The notes under the pieces: generated by a model
Database searches by the model: none
What the model was told of the DNA's origin: nothing
The model's input: the letters and a program-made list of their open reading frames with translations, nothing else
Translations under genes and position numbers: made by a program
DNA from: Elysia chlorotica
Lineage: Eukaryota; Mollusca; Gastropoda; Plakobranchidae
DNA: 64,000 bases
Assembly: GCA_003991915.1 (NCBI GenBank)
Contig: RQTK01000097.1
Coordinates: 97,944 to 161,943 of the forward strand
Direction of reading: 5' to 3'
Part shown: positions 1-14,531 of the stretch, piece after piece
How the letters are laid out: every line of letters starts with the position of its first letter
Position numbering within the stretch: position 1 is the first letter of the stretch

Positions 1-32
<32 letters not shown>

Positions 33-175
33 GAGTTTTTCGCAGTTTTTTAAACGTCGCCTCTGAGTCAGTGTCTCTCAATAATTGTTCTGATGGACTA
101 TTCCAAATTTTCGGTGCAGCTGCACTGAAAGCTCTCTCACCATGCATCTTAGTTTTGCATCTTTTTACAATAAAC
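1..175 (-). mobile_element. non-LTR retrotransposon 3' fragment (reverse transcriptase C-terminus)
   Basis: Read on the minus strand from about 173 down to the (TAA)n run at 1-30, one frame gives GERAFSAAAPKIWNS followed by a Phe-Lys-Lys-Leu-Arg-Lys-Thr-His-Leu end. This matches the common C-terminus of CR1/RTE-type reverse transcriptases (Arg-Ala-Phe-Ser, Ala-Pro-x-(Leu/Ile)-Trp-Asn-Ser, then Phe-Lys-x2-Leu-Lys-Thr-x-Leu-Phe). The frame runs straight into the trinucleotide tail. It is a 5'-truncated dead copy, possibly continuing to the left of the window. A related copy lies at 62068-62380. The exact clade is not determined. Confidence 0.6.
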
Positions 176-305
176 TGTTGGTTTTTTTTTTTTCGTTCGA
201 GTAAAAGGGCCATGGTGGTAAGTAGGGAGGTTTAATAAACATGACCGTTTACACAAAGCTTTAATCGTAGTCAGCTCACACACAGTAAGTGCGCCTTATA
301 TCGAC

Positions 306-510
306 AGCCATAATAACAGTAGCAGCAAACACAACATTATCAACAAACTTAATATTATCAACAAACACAGCATTATAAATAAACACAACATTATCAACAA
401 ACTTAATATTAGCAACAGACACAACAGTATCAATAAACACAACAATATCAACAAACACAACATTGCGAAGAAAAAAAACTCAATATAATCAACAAACTCA
501 ACATTATCAA
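306..510. repeat. CAACA-rich minisatellite
   Basis: Degenerate tandem units of roughly 24-27 bp, built from 'caacattatcaacaaac' and 'aacttaatattatcaac' variants, repeat about eight times. Open frames through it code only low-complexity Val/Asp/Asn/Ile strings and are not taken as genes. Confidence 0.75.
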
Positions 511-1329
511 CAAACTCAAGAAAGTGAGAACAACAAGAGAGGGGAATAGTATAAAAGAGTGACGGAGATTGGCATGGAGCAATAGAGATAAAATTTAGGT
601 ACATGTATAAGGAATTTCCAATAAACATTTAAATCTATAAATACGACAGGAGCCCATTGCATAGTGGGTAGAAATAGCTTTATTCGTTAGCTTTTCTTGT
701 GCATATTATCCCAGAAATTACTCAATGTTATAAACAAACTTCTTATTAACACGTTCGGAACAGAAGTGGTGGGGGTGTAGAACCACTCTTACATTTACTT
801 TCAATAAAGAAGTAGAATAAATGCATCTCTGCTGTTTTATTGCACACTGGAGATTTCATTGCGTCAAATATGTTTCGGGCAAGACGTGTAGAATCATGCA
901 TAGTACAAGCTGTTCATGAACTTTTGAAACGTTCATTTTACATATTGAACAAGACAATGATTAACTCTGAACCAAAGTCGCCACAAACCTATTTGAGACA
1001 ACTAAGAAACAAAGGCGTAATGTACGGGTTACAACAGCAATAAAAACCGAGTATTTATGAATAACTATGTATTATTATGTATAACTTTATTACAAAAAAT
1101 TACACCACATAAAATTACGTAACGAAATATTTACAACTTTTCGCATTCGGTACTTTCATGGAAGCAATGACTGTCTTTTTACAAGAATTCAAGTGGAATA
1201 AAATGTAACTTAATATACTTATTCTTTAGGCAAGAATGGTTGGCTGATAAGAACAGAAAAAAATGGCATCTTTTTATTTAATCATTGATAAAACGAGATA
1301 AAAACAAACATTATTACGTACTAATTTTT
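511..1329. other. 3' flank of the ARF-like gene, nothing recognised
   Basis: AT-rich sequence without a credible coding region. Its right part must hold the 3' UTR of the minus-strand ARF-like gene. No tRNA or other RNA gene was seen. Confidence 0.5.
1086..1091 (-). terminator. candidate poly(A) signal of the ARF-like gene
   Basis: AATAAA on the minus strand, about 240 bases past the stop codon at 1330-1332. A second AATAAA lies at 1273-1278, only about 50 bases past the stop. The sequence does not tell which is used. Confidence 0.4.
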
Positions 1330-3101
<1,772 letters not shown>

Positions 3102-3924
3102 CGTTATGTTGGATCTCAACTGTTCTTCAGAACCTTCAAAAGAAAACCAGTAACACCTGTTAAGTCTGCAATGTAGATTTCTAGATGTAGATTTAGATTT
3201 AGACAAAAATTACTCACTCTATCTCTTTATAAGAATGCGAGCATCCCTTATTTATCAACAAGCCTGCATTGAGAAACCAACCAAACATTACATTTTATGA
3301 CAATATAGGCCGCCCGGGCGCAGCTCACAGGTTATCCTATCTCTAGCCTAGAAAGTGTTACCTCTAGCTTGGCTAAATCTAAGAACAACGTTATTCATTT
3401 ATTTAAAAGATCGTAAAAAAACATATAAGGTAATAGTCTTTTGTTGCCACACGAAAACATGAGTCTCTATGAGTTCACAAAGAAATACATTGAGAAAAAA
3501 AACCACACAAGGGGAAATAAAAATGATTTAGCATGTTAGGATAATCTAGTGTTCTTTCCCTTTTACCATGGGGGTACGCTGTTGTGTAGGGCCTAGGCTA
3601 GTTGTGATATGACATTATACGTACCGGTACTGAAAGTTTGACTGCGTAGTTTTCATTCTAATTTATTTCTTTTTGTTTAATAATAGAAGTGGAAAAAAAC
3701 AACAACAAAAAAAGAAATCTGCTCTTGCGAAAGGAGCACAAGAAGGGGGACATTTTGGCTTTTATTGTGAGTGAACTGTCAAGATCAGCACATCAGAGTA
3801 CATACATGTATATAAAAATGATTTCGTCTAGTATAGCTGGCTGACTGCACATCTTGTAGGTCTAATATTGCTTGGTGTATTACACTTTTTTAAAAGAGCA
3901 ACGGACGGCGTGTGACAACATTAT

Positions 3925-4135
3925 TAGATCTCTCCCTCCCTCTCCGTCACTCACTCATTCTCCCTTCCGCTCCCTCCCTCTCCATCACTCACTCTATCTC
4001 CTGCTCTCTCCCTATTTCTCTCTCTTTCTCTCTCCATATCTCCATATCTCCCTCTTCTCCCTCACACTCTCTATCGCTTTCTTCTCTTCTGGTTCTTTCT
4101 GCTTGTCCCTCCACATTCCTTCGCTCTCTTTCTTT
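3925..4135. repeat. CT-rich imperfect tract
   Basis: Polypyrimidine sequence of CTC, CTCC and CTTT units. The Ser/Leu/Pro frames through it are low-complexity and rejected as genes. Confidence 0.8.
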
Positions 4136-4385
4136 TTTTTACAAACAAATTGAGAATCAATAATTATTATCATGGAATAACAACAAATATCTAGGCCTAC
4201 AAATGGAAGCTGAGGGACTCGACCATGTGTTTTGAGGTCATAGCCATAAATTTACTAATCGTCATTCCTCCACAATAAAGTCCCTTGAGGGAGGACATGA
4301 CACCACTCAAGCTGTCCGGACGTTATTGCAATAATTCTCCCCCACCCCCTTTATTTTATTGGAATGGCAGGCTAGAGTTTCATTT

Positions 4386-4507
<122 letters not shown>

Positions 4508-4712
4508 GAACGCGTTCCTTAGGACCGTAATTATTTGGCCATTGGTGCTTTGGGAATCTAGAAGCTACAATTTCCCTTACCTCCCCTGGTTATTTGCAAA
4601 ATTTGACTCAAATTTAGGCTAATCCGGCGAAATTTTCGTCCGTTGTAGAGTCGGCAAACGTATTGTAAGATATTTTTATGTAGGCTTTTAGTCTCATCGC
4701 AAACTTTAAAAG

Positions 4713-7700
4713 ATGTCTTCTGCGCCAATCGCAGAGAGAAATCAAGGTAAAATTTGCATTGGCTTTAAGTAAAACAAAACAATAACTAAGCTTTACAAAA
4801 GTAACAGGAATCTAGATCTAGATTCTAGATAGAGCAAAGAGCAGGACAACTGTGTTGCACCTATTATCGATAGTGTTGTACTCAAAAGCCAACAGAGGTA
4901 GTGACGGTAGAATCAGTAGAAAACAAGATACTCTCACTCTGCGTCAATAACAATATTAATTTCTGTTGATAACAAAATTACTCGCTAATAATACAGCACA
5001 CCTTGGACTCAACAAGCTATCTCGTGTAATTTCAATAGTTGGTTGAAGACATGGGTTGAACAGTGCTGCTAGTAGCAATACCAAACACTTGAAGCAGTGC
5101 CTCCATTACAGTACCTAGATCTAGATCTATATTAGATTCTCGTCCTAGACTAGATTTAGATCTAGATATCAATATATCTACATGGTATTGAGACAACCCC
5201 AACCCCTTTAAAACTTCCAGCGCCAAACTTTCTCTTACAATGCTCTACTTACTCATCCACTTACGTAGACATCCCACGTTTCAAAGGCAGTCTTGAGATC
5301 TATTCTCATTCTTTCCAAATTTTGCAATAAATGCACACTAGATCTAGACTTGGGTGTTTTGTATATTTAGTGTTCGTGTCAATGGGCATATATATGGGAT
5401 TTTTATCTGTTTGTTGAATGTAGGGCTTTTCTCTGCTCAAGTTGTACGTAGGGCCTACTCTAACATCTTTGTCAATAGATCTAAAATGCCAAGGCTATAT
5501 ATAGCTTTTAGCTTTACTTTCAAACTCTTATTTTATTCTCATAGATGCCACAGTTTATGTGGGCGGCCTGGATGAAAAGGTCCAGGAGAATATCCTATGG
5601 GAGCTCTTTCTGCAAGCTGGACCTGTTGGTGAGTACAATGCCATGGTTTGGATTTGGTTTTACAATAAAATTTGACACATTAAAGGTGACTAAAATTGTG
5701 AACCTCTGCTAAAGGAATTAAGATAATGTATCAAACATACTTTAAAAGTAGTGACCGTCTGACTACAGGCTCAATCTGAGGCCATATTTATTCCCTTGGA
5801 CATAAATGTACATGAAGTTATTTACTCATATTGTCACTGGGCTGGCAGGGTGGCATTCCTCAGACATACAGTGATGCCAATTTTGAATATTTTCCGTAAA
5901 TTTCTCTATAAAAAGTTGGCAGATCAGAGTTTAGTAAAAGTATGTCAAGGGTTGACAGTGTCTTGTGATTCAATATATGTTTGTAATAGTATAAATCTTC
6001 AGTTAAATAAATGCCGATCCAGTTGGCGTCGTTGGAGCTCTACCATTATGACAGCTTATTCAATGTGTTGGTGCAGTATCTATCTCATGGTGGAGGTAAC
6101 ATTAAAATGTGATAAATTGTTTTTAATCAGATTAGTTTTTATCTTAATCTTGAAAATACCAATATTGATATGAATAATGAAAACATCCATGCATAATACT
6201 TTTTGAAAAGAAGTTGTGTTTCCTCATATTCTCCTTGAATTGGTGGTTGCTTTAGTCCTATTCATTTTAATGACATATATATTATAAACAATTTATTTTA
6301 TTTAAACTAATAATAGGAGAGATGATTATTAAGGCTATCCACTTGAATCAAAGAGTATATATATCCTTGTCACTCATTGTATCCTATTTCCTTTTTTTTT
6401 TCTTTCCTCCAGTCAATGTCCACATGCCCAAAGACCGCGTTACCCAGACTCACCAGAGCTACGGTTTTATCGAGTTCATGAGTGAGGAGGATGCAGACTA
6501 CGCCATCAAAATCATGAACATGATCAAGCTCTACGGCAAGCCTATCAGGGTCAACAAGGTAGGCTTTTGCCTGTGATGATTGTTCAGACTACAAAAACCT
6601 TTATTCATCCCTCAGGAAAAAATACACTCTTTTTGAAATAAAAGTTCAATATAACAGAAGCATTTAAAGTTTTTATCAATAAGCAGCAAAAATTGAAGTT
6701 AGAGTTTTGGCACAAAGGTTAATAATATACATAATATCTAAAACATACCTCAAGTTACTGAAATGCTGTGTAAATATTATAAATTATACATAATATACAT
6801 GTACAAAAAAGGATCACTAAAGTAAATATAAACACGGGTACTGTTAAATAGAAGTATTCTAAATGAGCATTTATAATTAAGAATGGGTTAACAGTGGGTT
6901 TCTGTGTTGTTACCAGAATACTAGAATGGGTCATTAATTTTTTATTTTTTTTTAATCAGCCTTAAATAGAATACACAAATATAAATTTTCACGTTAAACT
7001 TAAAGTTGTCGGAAAGAATCAAGACTTGAGAACATGTCCATGTTATGAGCTAAAAGTAAAATCTGCAATATTATGAACATTATTTGTTGAACTGTATGTC
7101 AGCAATATAGATCTACAAGTAATTGCAGTTGTGTTTCAGTTTCTGAAATTGATATCCTATGGAGAGGTGAGTAAAAATTTTCTGAGATCAGGGCTTTTTT
7201 TTTTTTTTTTGGTGATGGAAAATTTTTTTTAATATATATTATATATGTTGTTTTTTTTAATATATGGTTTGATAATTTTACTCATGAGATTGTGTTTCGT
7301 TTTGCTAAAATCTTGCACCCATCAGGCCTCGGCACACACCAAACGGCAGGACATCGGTGCCAACATCTTCATTGGTAACCTGGATCCAGAGGTGGATGAG
7401 AAACTTCTGTATGATACGTTCAGTGCTTTTGGAGTAATACTTCAAACACCTAAGGTGAGTCTCAAATTTGATTTCTTTGAATTTGAGAATTTTGGCACAT
7501 TTGGGTTCGGGCGAGATTGAATTCAAGATCGATTTCAGCATCTGCATCTGTACATGTCTCTGGACCTTTTATTCCTGTAGATTCAGTTTAGATGTGAAAA
7601 TATAAAGTGGGCTAGAAATTTGTATTATAGGTCTATCTGTTTTGACTTTCTTGTTGACAGTAGACAAAAACATTAAAACTGTAATTGTTGTGGTGAACTC

Positions 7701-10700
7701 TATTGAGATGGTGGACTTGTTATTTTCTTGTTTACTATTTCAATCAGTGATGCCGATTTTCGATAAATTTACGGATTTTCAGTATTAAAAAAAAAAGAGA
7801 AAAAATATATCGAGGGGCTGTTTTGTAATCCAATATGCTGTGCGCTAGAAGTTCAGTAAAAAATATAATGATCCAGTTGGTATCACTGTTAAGTTCATGA
7901 TGATTAAGCTGAACACACATGAGACACGTGCTTTTTTTTTTCCTCAGATTATGAGAGACAGAGACTCTGGAAACTCTAAAGGCTATGCATTTATCAACTT
8001 TGCAAGCTTCGAGGCTTCCGATGCAGCCATTGAGGCCATGAATGATCAGTACTTGTGTAACAGGGCCATCACAATCTCCTACGCATTTAAAAAAGACGCC
8101 AAGGGTGAACGATGTGGATCAGCAGCTGGTAAAACCCTTGGAACTGTTTATCTATATCGCCATGTGTTGAAACCTTGCATATATATTTTACACTATATTT
8201 TTACTGCTTACAATAGGCTGAAGTGAACGGAGTCACATTGTGCACAAGACTGCTGAAACTATTTGAAAGATAAAAAGCTGAAGTTTTCAAATCTGCTCAA
8301 TTTTTGTTCTATCTTTATTACTTTAAAAGATATAGTGCAATTTCATGAGCTTTGCTAGGAACATACTGTGACTTGGTTGAGTTGAGTATGTGTGTCACAT
8401 TTTTGGTGAATTGGGAGCCTTTTGAACTTGTGCGAGTATCGTAAGGTATCTCAATTGCAACTTGTTATCCTCCATATCACTTTCATTTTTTGGCAACATT
8501 GAAAGGAAGGTACAAAATTAAAGGGGCGTTATTTCAGAGATGTTAATGCAAGTAACCAAACACATTTTATTCCGATAGCCTATTACTGCAAAGAAAAGAA
8601 AAGGGTTGCATCAAAATTTAGTTATTTTATTGAATTATTGGCACTTTTGGAATCGATTTCTTTAATTTTCTGAAAGCTGATAGGATTAGGAAATTGAGTA
8701 ACAAACTTCTGATTTTTTCATGTGTTTTGGCATGAAATACACCTTTTTTTAAAAGAAACTACGTTATTGTTTTATTTTTGGAAAAAATGTTATTTACCTT
8801 TATGTAAGCTGGTAGAAAATTAATTATGAAATTTCTTTTACTTTTTCATGTGTTTTGACTATAAACACTTTTTATTATTCCCGTCTTTTCTCCCAGAACG
8901 TTTGTTGGCTGCACAGAACCCACTGTCGCTGACTGGTCGACCTCACCAGCTGTTCGCTGACGCCCCTCCCCCTCCCACACAGCCACCAGCACCAAACACT
9001 GCAGCCCCTCTCCCCACTGGTATCCCCCCTCCTCCCCCTCCTATGGGGCTTCCCGGCATGCCCCCAGCTCCAGTGCCAGGGATGGGTACGTTTTCGTCTT
9101 AATTATTATAATATACTGTATTACTGCAGCAATTATTATAATATACTGTATTACTGCAGCAATTATTATAATATACTGTATTACTGCAGCACTCTACCCC
9201 AAGAAGACAGGCTCGGAGCACTTTGCATTAAAAATATAAGTACATTTTACATAAAATTCTTACGACGGTTAGTTAAATATATGAATGCGGAACCTAAAAA
9301 CTACTGGTAAATCTAGTAGAAGGTATTATTTCAATAAACAAACAGAATAACCCATAATCATCAATAATTAAAAATATATGTGCATTTTACTAAAAATGTG
9401 TGCAACTTAATACATAGATATAAATAATTCATGTGTGTGAAAATTTTTTTTAATCTGGTAAAACTAGTGCAGTGTATAATTTCAATACTCAATAATAATA
9501 AAAATAGAATTACAAAAAACATCAATAATCTTCTTGTGTGGGAAGAACTCAGTTGGTGTCTTACGATCTTACAATTTAGTGTGGATATCTCAACTTTTAA
9601 CTCTAATCGTACTTCAGGAGGTAAAAAAATACCATAAGTTTTTTTTAGATTCAAATTGAAATACTTAAAATTACAATTTTTCTTTAAAATGTTATGGTTT
9701 CCTCCTTTCAAGTTATATTTAGTCCTTTTGGCACCAACAAGTGTAAGAGTATGGTGATTTTAATTATTTAAATTGTACATGCACTGATGCCAGTAAAACA
9801 AATATTAAAATCAAATTTTGATAGGTAAGAGTTAAGTAAAGGTATGTCAAGGGGCTATGTTATATGATTCAGTTGGCATAACTAAACATCATTTTCCCCT
9901 TTCTTATCTAGGCATAGAATTATTATGCCTGAAATGAACAAGCTTAATGTTAGATTAATTTTCTTGTTTGGTTGCTTTTGTTTTTTATTTTTATTTGTTT
10001 GGAGATGGGGTCTATGCAAATATTATTTATTAATCCTCTTAGCTTCTATAATAGTAGCAGAAAAAAAATGTTATAAAGTTTTTTTACCATTGAATTCTAA
10101 TACTTGTTTTTTTCACCCTATGTCCAGGTGTGCCGAACCCACCTCCCATGGCTCCACCTCCCCCAGCCCCGTCGCCGCTGCCACCTCCAGGCCCCCCTGG
10201 CATGCAGCCCAACTACGGTCTCCCACCTCCCCCTATGCCCCCAGGTGAGATGAGCCTTCATGGAATTAGTTTTCCTGGGATGTTGTCAGATATATGTTTA
10301 CTCCTTATCAATTCTTGGATTGCCCTTTTTGGGGTTGTGGACCATATGTAGTTTTATATTGAAATTTTTTTGTTTTTTTTTATTTTCTGTCAAGGAAATG
10401 AATGACATTGCTCTTTTGTGGATGATCGTGTAATAAAAACTGGGTTTAGTTCAACGAATATGTTCATCAAATTTTGGTTGTTTTTTGTTTTGTTTGTTTA
10501 CCCATTAACAGACCCCATCGCACCCTTTTTTCAACTGGAAAGGGGGGTACCTTTTTTTCTTTTTTCTTGAATTATGGGTGCCAATTCGATAAGTTTTTTA
10601 AGGTATTACTATTTGGCTGCTTATGAAATTTAAAAGTGAAATGAAATTCATTTCAGGATTATTATTTTTTTTTTTTTTTGTGAGGGTTAAGAATGCTGGT

Positions 10701-13700
10701 ACATCATATTAGTCACTACTGTCAGTGTTAAACCTGCAGTTTATTTTTTAATTTATTTTAAAATCAAACTCTCATTTCTCTTTTGTTTTCGTTTTCCTAG
10801 GTTTGTTTGTGGTTATTGACATTTGAGATTTCTCTTCGTTTCAGGGACCAATCCATACTCACAGCAAAACCAGATGCCGCCACGACCACCCCCTCCCCCT
10901 GTCTCTTCTTCAGGCGCAGACTACAATACTGGCCAGATGATGCACAATGGAAACGTTGGAATGAGTAAGAAATAAGTCTTATCTTTTGTTGTCTCCACTT
11001 TGTCCAACAATGTAGCCTATGTAGTGCTGACGTTGGAGGCTAAGCAACAACACATACACACTCTGTCAAACTATTATGATTTTCTTAAGCTTTGATTGAA
11101 ACTCACAATTTCAAATTTAAAAAAAATGTGTTATTTTTAAGTTGTGATGACTGTAGGAAACTTGCATGGTCTTGGATCAGGTGAAATGATAGGTTGATTT
11201 GGATTTCTTCACAACACTCATCATAATGGTGATTCCATCATTTCATCAATTGAGGCTGATTGTGCATGAAGATTTTAGTATTAAGTGGAATTTTTCTATG
11301 TGTTTTAAATAAAAATGAATTGTTCACGGTTGATAAAATACTAAAGGAAATCTCTTGTATTTTTCATAATATTTAAACAGACATACTGTTCATGATTTCA
11401 GACAAGAAATTTAAGAATTGAGATAGAAAATCAAAGCAGGAAGGAGTTGGTTCAAGTCTATGTACTCAGTATGATCTTACACAATGTCATATCCTCATTA
11501 AGTCAACCCCTTGAACTGGAAAAAAAATAATAACTTCAAGCAAGAGTTGACTTTTACCTGAACAAAGACAAAAATATTAACAGATACCACCATTGCATGT
11601 TGACTCAACTATCAAAGCAAGTTTATCTTAATATGTCAGTGTTGCCAATTTTCTGTAAATTTATGGATTTTCTTCTTTTTTCTTTTTTTTAACCTAGCAG
11701 GTTATCTTTGTCAAGGGATTATGTTTTAAAATTCAATATGCTACTCTACTTAACAAGTGAAGGATCAGTAAAAAAAATAACGATCCAGTCGGGACCACTG
11801 AAATGTGTTAGCTTGATCTGGATCCCATCATGTTTTGTCTCCCAGACCCCATGCAGTTAAAAAATGATGACTGTCCAGTTAACCGTACTATCCATCCATC
11901 CAGTGCCATGCTTTAACCTTGGCGATCATGCCCCTATATACTTCCTATCTTCAATTTACTTACTTTAACTAGTTCAGATACTTTTTGATGGCATTTGCTA
12001 TTGCAAGTTGACTTATAACATATTGATCATTAAATGTTTTACCTTTTTGCCGACCCCATCATGTTGTTATACAAATCATAAATTTTGGATATCACTCATA
12101 TCAGCATATTTCAAACAGATTCCTGTTAACATTATAAAGAGCTTTAAATTCACAAAACAAATTTGAATCAGTTAACTTTGAAATGATCACTAAACTGCCT
12201 AAATTTTAAAAAGAAATAAAAGATCTGGCATGGTGATGTGTGTGTTCGCACAAAAAAGTTCAGCCAATAATTATGGTTGGGGTTCACATGCAGGCCTAGT
12301 TTTGGGGCCCTCCGACAATATAGCCTATACAGTGCTGACGCTGACCACTTAGCAACAACACTTACCTTAACTTCTCTTTCCCCCACAGATCCCATGCAGC
12401 ACAGCACTGAAATGTGTAACCTGTGTCATGTGAATCCCTTCGTTTTTTTTTGTTTTTTTTTTAGCTCCGCCCCACCCCCAGACTACATGCAGCAGAAGGG
12501 GCTGACTTATAGCAAATTGATTTTTAAAAGTGTTAGTTTCATGTGAATACCGTCACATTTTTTTTTTTTTTTCCTCCTCACCCCCAGAACATGTTTACTT
12601 ATAGCAAGTTTACCTTTAAATGTGTTACTTTCATTATGTTTTGTTTTTTCTCCAGACCCCATGCAGCAGAACATGCCTCCTCCCCCACCAGGTCAGGTGA
12701 ACAACTACGGGCCCCCTCCTCCAGGCCACCAGGGTCCGCCCCCTGGACCCCCTCCGGGCATGAGGCCCCCACCCCCCGGATGGAGAGGACCCATGCCACC
12801 CCGTGGACCACCTATGGGATTTGGTACGTCTACGTCCATTTTGTTTTTCCCCATATTTTTTTTTTCTTTAAACCTAATCACATCACATGATGAAATTAAG
12901 GCCTTTTTTAAAACTTTCTGTTGTTAATGAATGTGATTTTAATCTCCGATGGGGATATAAAGATTTTCGCATATATACAATCTTTTCGGGAACACTCGCT
13001 TTGTGGTATTCTCCGTTAAATTCTCGATCGAAAACTGATACCTCCAAACAAACCTATCTGTCGTTCCGAAGTTGAACTGTATCTCTTGTGAAGGTGAATA
13101 GATCTAGATCTAGACTGTAGCTTTATATTCTATATTTAGTTGATATCCGATGGTATAGGTTTAGATCTAATTCTGGGATGTAATCGGGAACTGGATAGTT
13201 GACTTTAGAGGCAATCTGGCTCAAGTGGTAGAATGTCTGGTTCTCATCGGGTGCCTAGATCTAGTTCAAAACTGACGACTGGGCAAATTTATTTGCTTTT
13301 GGTATGCTAGAGAGCTTAAATTCTTCAGCGAACCGTCTTGAAATATTATATGTAGTTCATGTAATGCCTGGATATTGCTGATGTGATGTTTCTGACACTA
13401 TGAGATGAAAATCAACCAAAAAAAAACAAACAACGACAAATAACGCTTTTATTAAATAACAGTAGATCTGGTGTAAATTTTAAAGGTATGGTTAAGCTTG
13501 TGTGTACGTTAGTATTGATAGCTGAGCCAAATAAGCTTCGCCAACGATTAGGTTTTCTGTGACTAATGGAGCTAAAAATCTGTATTTGCTTTCTTAGAAG
13601 TTGGCAGCTATGCATTAATTTGTTATGGTTCTTTAAGTTTGATGTGATATTGTTAAATTAGAAGTTTAACGTATGCAGTTTCTTGCACAGTCCATGTTGA

Positions 13701-14531
13701 TATGAATTGTATACTTAACAATGTAACACAAAACAATGCTTTGTCCATTTGTGCCTTTTAAAACTAAAAATTTTTGTTATGTTAAAAAACAATTTTTCAA
13801 TTTATTTTTTTTCTTTTCCTGTGTATCCAAGTATCCTTCAAAGCTGTCATTTTGACAAATGTCTATCGTTGCTGCAGCACTGAAAAAACGATAGCTCCAT
13901 TTTTGCCTTTTGAAGCTAAAAAAACAACATGCGGTTTCAACAATTTTTGTTCTTTTTTTCCTGTGTATCCAAATATCATTCAAAGCTGTCATTTTGATCA
14001 ATGTCTATCATTGCTGCAGCACTGAAACAATGATAGCTCCATTTTTGCCTTTTGAAGCTAAAAAAAACACACACACGGTTTCAAAAATTTTTTTTCTTTT
14101 TTTCTGTGTATCCAAATATCCTTAAAAGCTATCATTTTGACAAATGTGTATCGTTGCTGCAGCACTGAAACAATGATATCTCCATTTTTGCCTTTTGAAG
14201 CTTAAAAAACAACAACATACGGTTTCAGCAATTTTTGTTTTTTCTTTTCTGTGTATCCAAATATCCTTCAAAGCTGTCATTTTGAGAAATGTCTATTGTT
14301 ACTGCAGGTCCCCCTCCAGGAGGAATGCGAGGTCCACCCATGAGGGGTCCGCATATGAACCAGATGGGGATGAACGGTCCGCGCGGCCCGATGCCACCTC
14401 GGGGGATGAGGGGTCCTCCCCCAGGCATGAGGCCTCCACCACCCAGGTTTGGGGGGCCCCCAGGCATGAACAGAGGGGGGCCACCAGGGGAGGGTGAGGA
14501 CATGGGCAACTCTGGCAACAGGGAGTACTGA
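4713..14531 (+). CDS. SF3B4: splicing factor 3B subunit 4 (SF3b49/SAP49), complete, 10 exons
   Basis: Exons: 4713-4746, 5545-5628, 6413-6558, 7326-7454, 7948-8128, 8897-9085, 10128-10244, 10845-10964, 12656-12823, 14308-14531. All have GT-AG ends and consistent phases, coding 463 aa (human about 424). The protein starts [20 protein letters not shown], very close to vertebrate SF3B4. RRM1 covers about residues 13-91 (RNP2 VYVGGL, RNP1-like YGFIEF). RRM2 covers about 100-179 ([23 protein letters not shown]1 KGYAFINF). After the conserved KDAKGER and [11 protein letters not shown] stretches comes a Pro/Gly/Met-rich tail rich in PPPP and GMRGPP. SF3B4 belongs to the SF3b complex of U2 snRNP, contacts pre-mRNA near the branch site and binds SF3B2. 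Acceptors of exons 9 and 10 sit in tandemly repeated DNA. Confidence 0.97.
5100..5175. repeat. AGATCT-rich cluster
   Basis: Several overlapping 'tagatctagatct' palindromic words cluster in SF3B4 intron 1. Similar words recur at about 4810, 13100 and 38940. They look like simple-sequence drift typical of this genome. No function is apparent. Confidence 0.5.
5869..6034. mobile_element. MITE-like element, copy in SF3B4 intron 2
   Basis: Begins with CAGTGATGCCAATTTT and ends near 'gatccagttggcgtcgttg', a decayed match to the inverted terminus. Internal landmarks shared with the other copies are 'agtaaaagtatgtcaagg' and 'gattcaatat'. It has no coding capacity. Confidence 0.65.
7745..7888. mobile_element. 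MITE-like element, best copy, SF3B4 intron 4
   Basis: A 144-bp element. The left end CAGTGATGCCGA and right end TTGGTATCACTG are near-perfect inverted copies. It has no open reading frame and is AT-rich inside, as expected for a non-autonomous DNA transposon. No target-site duplication could be read with confidence. Its superfamily is unknown; CAGTG ends occur in several. Confidence 0.75.
9101..9190. repeat. 3 x 30-bp perfect tandem repeat
   Basis: Three identical back-to-back 30-bp units starting 'aattattataatatactgta' and ending 'ttactgcagc', beginning 15 bases after the donor of SF3B4 exon 6. Each unit ends with an acceptor-like 'actgcag'. Confidence 0.97.
9782..9883. mobile_element. degenerate MITE-like copy, SF3B4 intron 6
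   Basis: It has a CACTGATGCCAGTAAAA start, the shared internal 'aaggtatgtcaaggggctat' and an end 'gattcagttggcataact'. It is shortened and diverged relative to the copy at 7745-7888. Confidence 0.5.
11637..11800. mobile_element. MITE-like copy, SF3B4 intron 8
   Basis: Starts CAGTGTTGCCAATTTT and ends 'ccagtcgggaccactg', with the shared internal 'gtcaagggattatgttt' and 'attcaatatgct' words. It is a diverged non-coding copy of the same family. Confidence 0.65.
11820..12655 (+). repeat. decayed copies of the SF3B4 exon 9 acceptor region
   Basis: The true exon 9 starts after 'tctccag' with 'accccatgcagcag'. Upstream in intron 8 the same junction recurs in altered form: 'ctcccagaccccatgcag' near 11840, 'cacagatcccatgcagcac' near 12387, 'cccccagactacatgcagca' near 12475, and 'cccccagaacatg' near 12583. 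The linking 'acttatagcaagtttacctt' motif also repeats. These look like successive partial duplications of the exon edge and its intron flank. Confidence 0.65.
13205..13290 (+). mobile_element. SINE head fragment (tRNA-related)
   Basis: 'tctggctcaagtggtagaat' resembles a tRNA A box and is followed by a B-box-like 'agttcaaaactg'. It matches the 5' part of the SINE at 32880-33104. The SINE body is missing or unrecognisable. Confidence 0.5.
13770..14307 (+). repeat. about 143-bp tandem repeat carrying the SF3B4 exon 10 acceptor
   Basis: Four units contain 'ctgtgtatccaaatatcctt', 'aaagctgtcattttgacaaa' and 'tgtctatcgttgctgcag'. The 'gcag' ends fall at 13877, 14019, 14162 and 14307 (spacing 142, 143, 145). 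Only the last is followed by coding sequence; the other three are followed by 'cactgaaa'. The real acceptor is thus the final member of the array. Confidence 0.92.
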
